Assembly (NCBI RefSeq): GCF_014652835.1
Contig: NZ_BMZO01000002.1
Span: 248,001-312,000 of the forward strand
Source: Limoniibacter endophyticus
GTDB lineage: Bacteria > Pseudomonadota > Alphaproteobacteria > Rhizobiales > Rhizobiaceae
Reading direction: 5' to 3'
DNA length: 64,000 nt
Shown: piece by piece, positions 53,296 through 61,971 of the stretch
Numbering within the stretch: the stretch's first letter is position 1
How the letters are laid out: every line of letters begins with the position of its first letter
Translations under genes and position numbers: made by a program
Notes under the pieces: generated by a model
Database searches by the model: none
Seen by the model: only the letters and a program-made list of their open reading frames with translations
Told to the model about the DNA's origin: nothing

Positions 53296-54371
53296 TGAAA
53301 ACGCCTGAAGCGAAAGAAGCAGGCCTGCCTTTGCCTCAAGTGCTTTTCCGCTGGCTGCTCTTGCTGACGCTTTCGGGCGCAATAGCTTATGGTGTCGACA
53401 GCATGGGCTTGCCAGCTGCCTTGCTGCTCGGACCGCTGGTGGCGGGCATCATTGTCAGCTGCAGCAATCTTGGTATTTCGCTGAACAAGCACGCGTTCAC
53501 CTTCGGGCAGGTGGTCGTAGGGATTTCCGTTTCGGTGGTGTTAAACGGAGCGTTCTTCTCGGCCTTCTGGAGCGATGGCTTGCTGGTCGCCATGGTTGTT
53601 ATCGCGACCGTTGCTGCAAGCAGCCTGCTTGGCTGGCTTCTGTCGCGCACTCGCGTACTACCCGGAACCACTGGCGTCTGGGGATCTTCGCCGGGAGCCG
53701 CCAGCGTCATGGTTCTTATGGCGGGCGAATTCGGCGCGGACATGCGTCTTGTAGCCTTTATGCAATATTTGCGCGTCATCATCGTCACGGTGGCTGCTGC
53801 ATTCGTTGCAAGCTTATGGGTAACACCCGGTGCTTCCGCCGCGCCTGTCCATCATTTCTTTGCGCCCATCCATGTCGGGACGGTCGCACTTACGCTTGTC
53901 GTGGCCTTGATCGCCGCCTATGTCGCGCGCCTGCTGCGCCTGCCTGCCGCGTCCTTCCTTGGCCCCTTCTTCTTCGGCGGCCTGCTGCATCTCACGGGCT
54001 GGATTTCCTACGAAGTGCCGGAACTGCTGCTTGGTCTTTCCTATGCGTTGATTGGCTGGACCATCGGCCTGAAATTCGAACGCGACGTACTGCTTTACGC
54101 GATGCGGAGGCTGCCGCATATTCTGGCTGCCATCATTGCGTTGCTGCTATTTTCCGGGTCGCTCGCCGTGCTGCTGGTCTATGCCCTTGAGATAGACCTG
54201 CTGACCGCCTACCTGGCAACCAGCCCAGGCGGGCTGGATTCAGTGGCAATCATTGCTGCCGCGTCGAAAAGCGTCGATCTCACTTTCGTCATGGCGATCC
54301 AGACGGCTCGCTTTCTTTTCCTACTGGCCTTCGGTCCGGCTATCTCGCGTTTCGTCGCTGCCCGCAGCTAA
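53295..54371 (+). CDS. AbrB-family membrane protein (PF05145 type)
   Basis: 358 residues with about ten hydrophobic helices in two similar halves: '[38 protein letters not shown]' and '[47 protein letters not shown]'. This matches the membrane 'AbrB/ammonia monooxygenase-like' family, which is not related to the AbrB transcription factor. The repeated 'W/T-SPGG/A' motifs ('[20 protein letters not shown]' and '[17 protein letters not shown]') mark each half. The substrate is unknown. It is coupled to the CDF gene. Confidence 0.8.
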   Translation: MKTPEAKEAGLPLPQVLFRWLLLLTLSGAIAYGVDSMGLPAALLLGPLVAGIIVSCSNLGISLNKHAFTFGQVVVGISVSVVLNGAFFSAFWSDGLLVAMVVIATVAASSLLGWLLSRTRVLPGTTGVWGSSPGAASVMVLMAGEFGADMRLVAFMQYLRVIIVTVAAAFVASLWVTPGASAAPVHHFFAPIHVGTVALTLVVALIAAYVARLLRLPAASFLGPFFFGGLLHLTGWISYEVPELLLGLSYALIGWTIGLKFERDVLLYAMRRLPHILAAIIALLLFSGSLAVLLVYALEIDLLTAYLATSPGGLDSVAIIAAASKSVDLTFVMAIQTARFLFLLAFGPAISRFVAARS

Positions 54372-54477
54372 CAGCTCTTTCCTGCGAGAGGGGCTTGTGC
54401 TCCATTGTGCTTCGTCAGACTTAGGCCTATCTACGATTCCCACGATTGCAGATGAATCACTCCAGCGGAGATATTTC

Positions 54478-55059
54478 ATGAACGAAGACGACGACGACAA
54501 GAAATCGGAACTGACGCTCGGCAAGGAAACCGAAGCCAATCTGTTCAAGTCGCGGTCGATTTTCATCTATGGCGGCATCACGCAGGAGTTGGCGCAGAAG
54601 GTATGCTCGCAACTTGTGGCACTTGCGGCCGCAAGCGACGATGACATCCGCATCTTCGTCAATTCACCGGGCGGTCACGTCGAGTCTGGCGACTCCATCC
54701 ACGACATGATCAAGTTCATCAAGCCGCGCGTCTGGGTGATTGGTTCAGGCTGGGTAGCGTCGGCCGGTGCGCTCATCTACATCGCGGCGGAACAGGATTA
54801 TCGTCTGTGCCTGCCGAACACGCGCTTCCTGCTGCATCAACCCTCGGGCGGCACGCGCGGCATGGTATCGGATATCGAAATCCAGGCGCGCGAGATCATC
54901 AAGATGAACCAGCGCCTCATCAAGCTTTTCGCTGCGGCGACCGGGCAGCCCTATGATCGCGTCGAGAAAGACATGGATCGCGATTACTGGCTTTCTGCCG
55001 AAGAGGCGAAGGAGTATGGTCTCGTCTCGCGCATCATCACGTCGCAAGCCGAAATCTGA
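54478..55059 (+). CDS. ClpP-type serine peptidase (paralogue of ClpP)
   Basis: 193 residues. '[61 protein letters not shown]' is the ClpP fold. The catalytic serine lies in '[13 protein letters not shown]', the histidine in '[10 protein letters not shown]', and the aspartate in '[18 protein letters not shown]', so it should be active. It lacks the usual N-terminal pore loop sequence and its start is acidic (NEDDDDKK). No Clp ATPase is adjacent. GGAG precedes the ATG at 54478; the frame upstream overlaps the AbrB gene. Confidence 0.85.
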   Translation: MNEDDDDKKSELTLGKETEANLFKSRSIFIYGGITQELAQKVCSQLVALAAASDDDIRIFVNSPGGHVESGDSIHDMIKFIKPRVWVIGSGWVASAGALIYIAAEQDYRLCLPNTRFLLHQPSGGTRGMVSDIEIQAREIIKMNQRLIKLFAAATGQPYDRVEKDMDRDYWLSAEEAKEYGLVSRIITSQAEI

Positions 55060-55078
55060 TCCGGTGAGCATCGAGCTG

Positions 55079-55113
55079 AACAGCCCGTCGGCTCACCGCC
55101 GGCGGGCTGTTTC
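55079..55113 (+). terminator. Terminator after the ClpP-type gene
   Basis: ACAGCCCGTCGG pairs with CCGGCGGGCTGT over 12 pairs (one T-G) around a 7-nt loop, ending in TTT. Confidence 0.8.
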
Positions 55114-55281
55114 GCGTATCGTATCGTTTGTCTGGCTGCAATGAGTGCTGGGCAGATGAGCGGAGCGTAGCTGCCGCAACGAAAGATGGGTATTGGCCTG
55201 ACGGCTTGCGCTTGCCATTGGCGGCAAATTTTGGTCTGCCTTTAATATTGCCCCCGCAATTTCATTGCCTCGAGTCCCGCC

Positions 55282-56478
55282 ATGCTGAAAGACCTCTCGC
55301 CGCAAAGCCTGTTCATGGGTTGCCTTACCGCTTTCGTCGGCTTTGCAAGCTCGTTCGCAGTTGTCCTTGCGGGTCTGCGCGCTGTAGGGGCTTCTGAGGC
55401 ACAGGCCGCGTCCGGCCTTATGGCGCTATCGATCACGATGGGGCTATGCGCCATCGTCGTGAGCTTTGCGACGCGCCTTCCAGTCAGTATCGCATGGTCG
55501 ACGCCCGGTGCTGCTCTCCTGGTGGCGACCGGCGCCGTTACGGGCGGGTTTCCCGTCGCAGTCGGGGCCTTCATCATCTGTTCCGTTCTGATTGTCATCG
55601 CCGGACTGTTCCGTCCGCTGGGCCGCGCTGTTGCCAGCATTCCTGCGCCTCTGGCCAATGCCATGCTTGCGGGTGTCATTCTTGGTCTCTGCTTTGCACC
55701 GGTGCGCGCGATTGCGGAAAGCCCGGCTCTTGGCCTCCCCATCGTTCTGGCGTGGATCGTCGTTGGAGCTTTCAACCGCCTTTTTGCCGTTCCGGCCGCG
55801 CTTCTTGCCTTCGTACTGGTGCTGATTTTTGGCGTCGATATTCCGGACGGCTCGTTTGCGCGCCTGTCGCAATCGCTGTTTGCCGCGCCGGAGTTCGTGC
55901 TGCCTGCATTTTCCCTGACCGGTCTGATTTCGATCGCGCTGCCGCTTTTCATCGTCACCATGGCGTCGCAGAATATTCCCGGCATTGCAGTTCTTAAAGT
56001 GAACGATTATAAGCCGGTGCCGGGTCCGCTCTTTGCTGCCACCGGTCTCTTCTCTCTACTCGCTGCGCCGTTTGGCGGGCATGCCGTCAATCTGGCGGCC
56101 ATCACCGCTGCCATGTGCGCTGGTCCGGATGCGCATGCCGATCCCAAGCGGCGCTACTGGGCCGCAATCATTGGCGGTGTCGGCTACGTGATCTTCGGCC
56201 TGCTTGCCGGAGGTGTCACAGCCTTTGTATCGCTAGCGCCCGCGATTCTTATAGAAGCGGTTGCAGGACTGGCGCTTGTCGGCGCTTTTTCCGGCTCTGT
56301 CGTCGCTGCATTCCGTGAGCCGGAAACACGCGAGGCAGCAGCCATCACCTTCCTCGTTACGGCATCGGGCGTTGCTTTCGCCGGCATCTCGGGAGCATTC
56401 TGGGGCTTGGTCGGCGGCGGCTTGATGATGGCGCTTTCGCAAGGCATTTCCCGCCTGCGCACGAAAAACAAAGCTTGA
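55282..56478 (+). CDS. benE: BenE-family transporter
   Basis: 398 residues, about 12 helices. 'STPGAALLVATGAVTGGFPVAVGAFIICSVLIVIAGLFRPLGRAVASIPAPLANAMLAGVILGLC' and 'MASQNIPGIAVLKVNDYKPVPGPLFAATGLFSLLAAPFGGHAVNLAAITAAMCAGPDAHADPKRRYWAA' are BenE signatures. BenE proteins are annotated as benzoate/proton symporters. No aromatic-degradation genes are adjacent, so the true substrate is open. No strong ribosome site is seen before the ATG. Confidence 0.88.
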   Translation: MLKDLSPQSLFMGCLTAFVGFASSFAVVLAGLRAVGASEAQAASGLMALSITMGLCAIVVSFATRLPVSIAWSTPGAALLVATGAVTGGFPVAVGAFIICSVLIVIAGLFRPLGRAVASIPAPLANAMLAGVILGLCFAPVRAIAESPALGLPIVLAWIVVGAFNRLFAVPAALLAFVLVLIFGVDIPDGSFARLSQSLFAAPEFVLPAFSLTGLISIALPLFIVTMASQNIPGIAVLKVNDYKPVPGPLFAATGLFSLLAAPFGGHAVNLAAITAAMCAGPDAHADPKRRYWAAIIGGVGYVIFGLLAGGVTAFVSLAPAILIEAVAGLALVGAFSGSVVAAFREPETREAAAITFLVTASGVAFAGISGAFWGLVGGGLMMALSQGISRLRTKNKA

Positions 56479-56540
56479 TCGAGATTTTTTTGCAAAAGTT
56501 GCGCTTGTCAGCGCAAAAATCCTTCTGTAGGAATTGCGCC

Positions 56541-56660
56541 ATGATGATTTCGCGCCGCTCCCAGAATTGGACGACTGCCCCGGTTTTCACCGGCGAGGCT
56601 TTGCGTGCGCCTGCATCTCTCCTTCTACTTGGCCTTATCCGCGACCGTCGGGTCCGATAA
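56541..56660 (+). CDS. Possible leuA leader peptide with four consecutive Leu codons
   Basis: A 39-residue frame beginning MMISRRSQNW, with CTC-CTT-CTA-CTT at 56619-56630 (LLLL) followed by Gly-Leu-Ile. It ends 111 bases before leuA. TAGGA lies upstream of the ATG; TTGTCA (56505) and TAGGAA (56528), 17 bases apart, could also be a promoter starting at the ATG. Leader peptides rich in Leu codons control leuA by attenuation in many proteobacteria. The peptide is longer than usual leaders, so an internal start is possible. Confidence 0.55.
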   Translation: MMISRRSQNWTTAPVFTGEALRAPASLLLLGLIRDRRVR

Positions 56661-56715
56661 GGGGCGCCCGGTGGTCGATACTGCCGCATCGCTCCTTGCC
56701 GCCAAACCGCCACCG
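56643..56715 (+). promoter_or_regulatory. Alternative hairpins in the leuA leader
   Basis: GACCGTCGGG (56643-56652) pairs with CCCGGTGGTC (56667-56676) with two G-T pairs; the latter's CGGTGG (56669-56674) can instead pair with CCACCG (56710-56715). I see no clear terminator stem with a T run, so the mechanism, if any, may differ from classical attenuation. Confidence 0.4.
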
Positions 56716-56771
56716 AAATCCAGATTTTAAGGCCGTCATGACGCGTTAAGCGCGCGGTCGGGAGAGATGAA

Positions 56772-58469
56772 ATGAACGATATGGTTTCCGCACGAGCACC
56801 CAAGGGCATGCCCTTCGCTTCCACGAAGTATCAAGCCTATCCAAAGATCGACATAGCCGATCGCATCTGGCCATCCAAACGTATCGAGAAGGCGCCGATC
56901 TGGTGTTCGGTGGATTTGCGCGACGGCAACCAGGCGCTGGTCGATCCTATGGGGCATGACCGCAAGGAGCGCATGTTCAAGCTCCTGCTCGACATGGGCT
57001 TCAAGGAAATCGAGATTGGTTTCCCCTCCGCCTCACAAACCGATTTCGACTTCGCCCGCTGGGCGATAGAACGCGGCGGCGTTCCCGAAGACGTGTCGAT
57101 GCAGGTCCTGGTGCAGTGCCGTCCAGAACTGATCACGCGTACCTTCGAGTCGTTGGAAGGCGCGAACAATCCGATCGTGCATTTCTACAATTCGACGTCG
57201 GAATTGCAGCGCCGTGTCGTCTTCGCCAAGGATGTCGTCGGTATCAAGCGAATTGCCACCGACGCTGCCAAGATGATCGTCGACATGGCTGCCAAAGCTG
57301 GCGGCGGCTATCGTTTCCAGTATTCTCCGGAGAGCTTCACGGGGACGGAACTCGAAGTCGCATTGGAGATTTGCAACGCAGTTACCGAGATCATCAAGCC
57401 GACCGCGGAAAACAAGCTCATCATCAACCTGCCGTCTACGGTGGAGATGGCAACGCCCAACATCTATGCCGACCAGATCGAATGGATGTGCCGCAATCTC
57501 GACAATCGAGAGAACCTGATCATCTCGCTGCATCCGCACAATGATCGGGGTACCGGCATTGCGGCCACCGAACTCGGTCTGATGGCAGGTGCGGATCGCG
57601 TTGAAGGTACGCTGTTTGGAAATGGCGAACGCACCGGCAATGTAGACGTCGTGACGCTGGCCCTGAACATGTACACGCAGGGCGTCGATCCCGAATTGGA
57701 CTGCTCGGATATTACGCGCATGAAGGAAGTCTACGAATATTCCAACCAGTTGATCATTCCGGAGCGCCATCCCTATGTGGGAGAACTGGTTTATACGGCT
57801 TTCTCAGGTTCCCATCAGGACGCGATCAACAAGGGTATGAAGGCCATAAAGACGGCTAATAAGCCCTTGTGGGAAGTCCCCTATCTCCCGATCGATCCGA
57901 AAGATGTCGGACGTTCCTATGAGGCGATCATCCGCATCAATTCGCAGTCGGGCAAGGGCGGGATCGCCTATATTCTGCAGGCCGATTATGGTATCAACCT
58001 GCCGCGCAAGTTGCAGGTTGAGTTTCGTGAGGATATCCAGACGATCACTGATCGGGATGGTCGCGAACTGCCCGCCAAGGCTATCTATGAGCGTTTCATG
58101 GAGGTCTATGTCGAGCAGCCGAATACTCGTCTGAAATTCATTGATCACCATAGCTATCCCGCCCGGGACGACCGCAACCGTCGCGTCGTCGAAGCGACGA
58201 TTTCGGATGGTGGAATTGAGAAGCAGATCACGGGTGAGGGCACTGGTCCCATCGATGCTTTCGTGAACGCCTTGTCAAACCATCTCGGGACAGATTTTTC
58301 GGTTGCCGATTATGCCGAGCACTCGCTCCAGCATGGCTCGAATGCTGCTGCCATTTCCTACGTAGAGCTGGAGAAGGATGGCAAACGCGTCTTCGGCGCC
58401 GGAATAAACACGAATATTTCCGCAGCCTCTTTGGCTGCCATCGTGTCGGCGGTTAATCGTACCATCTGA
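56772..58469 (+). CDS. leuA: 2-Isopropylmalate synthase LeuA
   Basis: 565 residues, the long form found in actinobacteria and many alphaproteobacteria. 'WCSVDLRDGNQALVDPMGHDRKERMFKLLLDMGFKEIEIGFPSASQTDFDF' is the catalytic barrel start; 'ISLHPHNDRGTGIAATELGLMAGADRVEGTLFGNGERTGNVD' holds the metal histidines. The C-terminal third is the LeuA dimer domain that binds leucine ('NRRVVEATISDGGIEKQITGEGTGPIDAFVNAL'). It condenses acetyl-CoA with 2-oxoisovalerate, the first step of leucine synthesis. GGGAGAG lies before the ATG. Confidence 0.96.
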   Translation: MNDMVSARAPKGMPFASTKYQAYPKIDIADRIWPSKRIEKAPIWCSVDLRDGNQALVDPMGHDRKERMFKLLLDMGFKEIEIGFPSASQTDFDFARWAIERGGVPEDVSMQVLVQCRPELITRTFESLEGANNPIVHFYNSTSELQRRVVFAKDVVGIKRIATDAAKMIVDMAAKAGGGYRFQYSPESFTGTELEVALEICNAVTEIIKPTAENKLIINLPSTVEMATPNIYADQIEWMCRNLDNRENLIISLHPHNDRGTGIAATELGLMAGADRVEGTLFGNGERTGNVDVVTLALNMYTQGVDPELDCSDITRMKEVYEYSNQLIIPERHPYVGELVYTAFSGSHQDAINKGMKAIKTANKPLWEVPYLPIDPKDVGRSYEAIIRINSQSGKGGIAYILQADYGINLPRKLQVEFREDIQTITDRDGRELPAKAIYERFMEVYVEQPNTRLKFIDHHSYPARDDRNRRVVEATISDGGIEKQITGEGTGPIDAFVNALSNHLGTDFSVADYAEHSLQHGSNAAAISYVELEKDGKRVFGAGINTNISAASLAAIVSAVNRTI

Positions 58470-58496
58470 CGCGCATTTCACAGAGAGTTCAACGCG

Positions 58497-58524
58497 GCGG
58501 GAGGGAAACCTCCCGCTTTTTTTT
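58497..58524 (+). terminator. Strong terminator of leuA
   Basis: GCGGGAGG, tetraloop GAAA, CCTCCCGC, then eight T. Confidence 0.95.
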
Positions 58525-58737
58525 GACGAGGCCCGCACCTACGACAAATGGATAGGTTGCAACATTTTTGGGATCAAAACTATAAGCAGTTTCTGTCCTT
58601 TCGCGGGCGGGTATTCATACTAGACTGGCTTCGTACAGGATTCGGTGCGTCGCCGAACCGGGCGGAAATGCTATCATTAGTGAAGTGCGAAACCTTGAGC
58701 TTGTTGCCTTGAAGCCACGCAGTCAGATGGTGTTGCT

Positions 58738-60483
58738 GTGACGGATCGAATCCCTTCGGCGAACGAAATTGGTGATGCTTTGCAAAAGGTCCTCACCAGC
58801 ACGATTTTCAGCCGGTCAGAGCGGGCGCGACATCTCCTGAAGCATCTGGTCGACAAAGAACAGGCAGGCGAGACGGATCAACTGAAGGGATTTTGCCTGG
58901 CGATCGACGTGTTCGGGCGCAGTGCCGATTTTGATCCGGCGTCGGATGCAGTGGTGCGTGTGCAGATGGGACGCCTGCGCGATCTTGTTGTACAGTACTA
59001 CGCTGATGAGGGACGTGGGGACCCGGTACAGATCATTCTGTCTCGCGGCACATATGTGCCTTCTTACAAATATAATGTTGCGGCACATTTGCAGCCAGAA
59101 GATGAGCCTGCCTCGCCAGGGGTGGCAGGGCATGTTTCTGCGGCGGGAGCCGCCGATGGCGCAGCGAAAATCGCGTTCATCCCGCCTGAGGCGACGGAAA
59201 AGGTCAAGCGCCGTAGCATGTTCGCTCTCGCCGCGATAGCTGTTGGCGCGATCGCTGTGGCGATGGCGTTGTCGCCCGGACTCGACAAGCGCCAGGCCTC
59301 ATCAAGATGGGCTCTCTCCCCGATCGAAGAGACGGGAAGTCGGACATTATACATGCTCGACGATCTTCCAACCGTCACTCTTATCGCTCCCGATAAGTCG
59401 AAAGCCGTGCAAACGGTGGCTATGACCCTTCGGCGGGCAATTTCGTCCTTCGATACTCTCTCATTCAAACAGGACAGCGGTAGTGGGGTGTCCACAGGAA
59501 GAATGGACTTCCACGTGCGGCTCCTGAATTGGCCGCAGGGCAACGAGGTTATTGCCGAACTTGTTTACGGGCCGATGAATGAGGTGCTTTTTTCACGGAG
59601 CTTCGCCTATGCTCTTTCCCAGAAAGAGCTGAATGATCGCGTTGCGTCGATGATGACGGAAACCGGTCCGGCAACCGGGGCAATCTACAGATTCCTTGAG
59701 AACCGTCGGCTGACCTCCGGCGTCACCTACTGCATAAGCCTCAACGACGCATTTTATCAGATGTCGAACCAGACGACGTTTGATGCTGCCTATAGGTGTC
59801 TGACCAGGGCGATGAAGGAAGGCTCGCGCTCGCCTCTTGTGCTTTCGGAACTATCGGCACTCATCGCGAAGAGCGTCGTCGATGGTTATGCAAAAGACGA
59901 TGATCTGGATTTTGACGATGCCGTGGCCATGGCGCGCAAGGCGGTCTTACGCGGCCCAACAAGTCCATATGCGCATCGGGCCTATGGCTTCGTACACGCG
60001 ATGTTGGGGCAGCGCGATATCTCCGAATTCTGGATGAAGCGTGCATATGAACTTAACATCTTCGACCTCAGCATGGCTGCCGCCTATGGCTATTCGCTCA
60101 TCAACAGCGGAAAGTATGAAGAAGGCAAAAAACTGCTGGGACGCTCGCTCATCTATTCGAGCGCGCATCCGGCGTGGTGGGAATATTCTTACTTCGTTGG
60201 TTCCTTCATGACCGGGGACTGGACGGACGCCTATAATGTCAGCCAGTTGATGAAGACCTCGGACCGTCCCCGACATATCGCCGCTGTCATCATCATGGCG
60301 CATCGCAATGGCGACGAGGAGATGGTGCGACGTTATTTGCGCAAACTCGAAACGGTCGAGCCGCACGCGATCCAAAATCCCGAGCTGCTTTTTGCGCCAG
60401 ATGACACGCGGCGTGAGACAGCCCTTCTTGTCGAAGCATTACGCGAGGCTGGAACCGGAGTTCTCCACTCGGTGCAACAGTGA
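58738..60483 (+). CDS. Membrane protein with N-terminal regulator-like domain and TPR-like C-terminus
   Basis: 581 residues, GTG start. The N-terminal 110 residues ('LQKVLTSTIFSRSERARHLLKHLVDKEQAGETDQLKGFCLAIDVFGRSADFDPASDAVVRVQMGRLRDLVVQYYADEGRGDPVQIILSRGTYVPSY') resemble a domain seen at the start of many CadC-like or TPR proteins and probably fold as a helical, winged-helix-like unit. A helix near 161-182 crosses the membrane. The C-terminal 250 residues are helical, TPR-like ('PYAHRAYGFVHAMLGQRDISEFWMKRAYELN'). A membrane-bound regulator is plausible; targets are unknown. Confidence 0.7.
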   Translation: MTDRIPSANEIGDALQKVLTSTIFSRSERARHLLKHLVDKEQAGETDQLKGFCLAIDVFGRSADFDPASDAVVRVQMGRLRDLVVQYYADEGRGDPVQIILSRGTYVPSYKYNVAAHLQPEDEPASPGVAGHVSAAGAADGAAKIAFIPPEATEKVKRRSMFALAAIAVGAIAVAMALSPGLDKRQASSRWALSPIEETGSRTLYMLDDLPTVTLIAPDKSKAVQTVAMTLRRAISSFDTLSFKQDSGSGVSTGRMDFHVRLLNWPQGNEVIAELVYGPMNEVLFSRSFAYALSQKELNDRVASMMTETGPATGAIYRFLENRRLTSGVTYCISLNDAFYQMSNQTTFDAAYRCLTRAMKEGSRSPLVLSELSALIAKSVVDGYAKDDDLDFDDAVAMARKAVLRGPTSPYAHRAYGFVHAMLGQRDISEFWMKRAYELNIFDLSMAAAYGYSLINSGKYEEGKKLLGRSLIYSSAHPAWWEYSYFVGSFMTGDWTDAYNVSQLMKTSDRPRHIAAVIIMAHRNGDEEMVRRYLRKLETVEPHAIQNPELLFAPDDTRRETALLVEALREAGTGVLHSVQQ

Positions 60484-60540
60484 CGGAAGGTCTATCTAAG
60501 GGCTATCGACTCTTCTAGTCTCTCTGCGGGAGGAAACCGG

Positions 60541-61296
60541 ATGCTGGATTTCAGAGCGTGGGGAGACCGAGCTTCGGGCAAGGTGCCTTTGGTTCTTTTG
60601 CATGGCTTCGGGGGGAGTGCGGGGGACTGGAGCAGGATTGCGGAAGCGCTTTCGAAGGATGTTCCGATTCTCGCCTTCGACCTGCCAGGTCATGGCGCGT
60701 CGTTGCACCTGGAGAAGACGGGCGTAAAAGCCTCCGCGTCGGCGGTGCTCGAAGCCCTGGATAAACTGAGCATCCCGTCTTTTCATCTAGCGGGTCATTC
60801 GATGGGAGGGGCGGCAGCAGCTCTGATTGCGCTTCAGAAGCCGGATCATGTCCGTAGCCTCACGCTTCTTGCGCCAGGTGGCTTCGGGCCGGACATTGCT
60901 TCCGGTCTGCTCGCCTCATACGCGAAGGCAACTACCTTGCAAGAGTTGCGCGAGGTATCTGCTGCCATGCATGCATCTGCCAACCCGCCGTCGGAGGAGA
61001 TGTTGCAACGCCAACTGGCCATGCGGGCGCAGCCTGGTCAGGTCGAGGCGCTGGTTTCTCTCGAGAAACGGCTGTCGAAAGAGGGCAAACAGGGCGAACT
61101 CGACCGGGATGTGTTGGCGGAACTGCCAATGCCGCTTCATGTCCTCTGGGGGGATGTCGATTCCGTTGTGACATTTTCGCAGACCGATGATCTTCCCGAA
61201 GGGATGACTTTGCATGTGCTCAGAGGGTGCGGGCACATGTTGATAGACGAAGCGCCGGATCTGATTACCCAGATATTGCAGGAAATCACGGGCTGA
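60541..61296 (+). CDS. Alpha/beta hydrolase
   Basis: 251 residues. 'VPLVLLHGFGGSAGDWSRIAEAL' (oxyanion HG), nucleophile serine in 'LAGHSMGGAAAALIAL', acid in 'LWGDVDSVV' and histidine in 'RGCGHMLIDEAP' make a complete triad. The closest pattern is the C-terminal hydrolase part of acetoin dehydrogenase E2-like proteins, but no lipoyl domain is present. GGAGG precedes the ATG. The substrate is unknown. Confidence 0.85.
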   Translation: MLDFRAWGDRASGKVPLVLLHGFGGSAGDWSRIAEALSKDVPILAFDLPGHGASLHLEKTGVKASASAVLEALDKLSIPSFHLAGHSMGGAAAALIALQKPDHVRSLTLLAPGGFGPDIASGLLASYAKATTLQELREVSAAMHASANPPSEEMLQRQLAMRAQPGQVEALVSLEKRLSKEGKQGELDRDVLAELPMPLHVLWGDVDSVVTFSQTDDLPEGMTLHVLRGCGHMLIDEAPDLITQILQEITG

Positions 61297-61365
61297 ACGC
61301 CTTCATTACGCCGCTTTCCGGCCTTCAATTGCCCGTTCACCAACTGTTAACCGTGAGAGCGTGTC

Positions 61366-61971
61366 GTGAGTGAACAAGCCAGAGAGTTCGACAAGCCGCT
61401 GTCACCGCTGCGCGCCGCCATGCGCGAGGTTCGCAATGCCGCTGCCGAACGTGATGACGTCGTCGTCGAAATGCGCGAGGCGCAGTTCATGCGGCTCGAA
61501 ATGCTCGTTGCCGAACTGGAGCCGGTTCTCGCGGACGTTCCTGACGACCTTGACTGGTTCGATTTCGCGCTTTCCAATGGTGAAAAGCCGCGTTTCTGGA
61601 TCGATGCGGTCGCCCATGTTTCGCTCGGGCGCGACAAGCGTACGCTGCGTTTTTTGAAGGATACCCGGGCCGGTCGAATCGTTCTCGCTGAAAGCGCCGA
61701 TATTTCTGCGATTGCGAAGGTGGTAACACGTTACATTGCGGATCGCATGGTCGAGCGTCAGCGCCTGATCCATGGTGAGCCGGTCGGTGTCAAGCAGGGT
61801 TCTCTCAAGAAGGACTCCGCGCAAGTGTCCTCAACCGAGTTCCGGAGAAGCCGCATGTCGGTCACGGCAGCGTTCGGTCTTGTACTGTGCGGCCTCATCA
61901 TCGGGCTGCTTATGGCCACCGGCCTCTTCTGGGACAGGGTCGAACCGGTCCTGCGATATTACCTAGGCTAG
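61366..61971 (+). CDS. Conserved hypothetical protein with C-terminal membrane anchor
   Basis: 201 residues with a GTG start. The first part is acidic and helical ('AAERDDVVVEMREAQFMRLEMLVAELEPVLADVPDDLDWFDFALSNGEKPRFWIDAVAHVSLGRDKRTLRFLKDTRAGRIVLAES'); one hydrophobic helix near 163-185 ('VTAAFGLVLCGLIIGLLMATGLFW') anchors the end, so the protein is a tail-anchored type with its bulk in the cytosol. I know no function. Its stop overlaps the end of the convergent phosphoesterase by 9 bases. Confidence 0.68.
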   Translation: MSEQAREFDKPLSPLRAAMREVRNAAAERDDVVVEMREAQFMRLEMLVAELEPVLADVPDDLDWFDFALSNGEKPRFWIDAVAHVSLGRDKRTLRFLKDTRAGRIVLAESADISAIAKVVTRYIADRMVERQRLIHGEPVGVKQGSLKKDSAQVSSTEFRRSRMSVTAAFGLVLCGLIIGLLMATGLFWDRVEPVLRYYLG

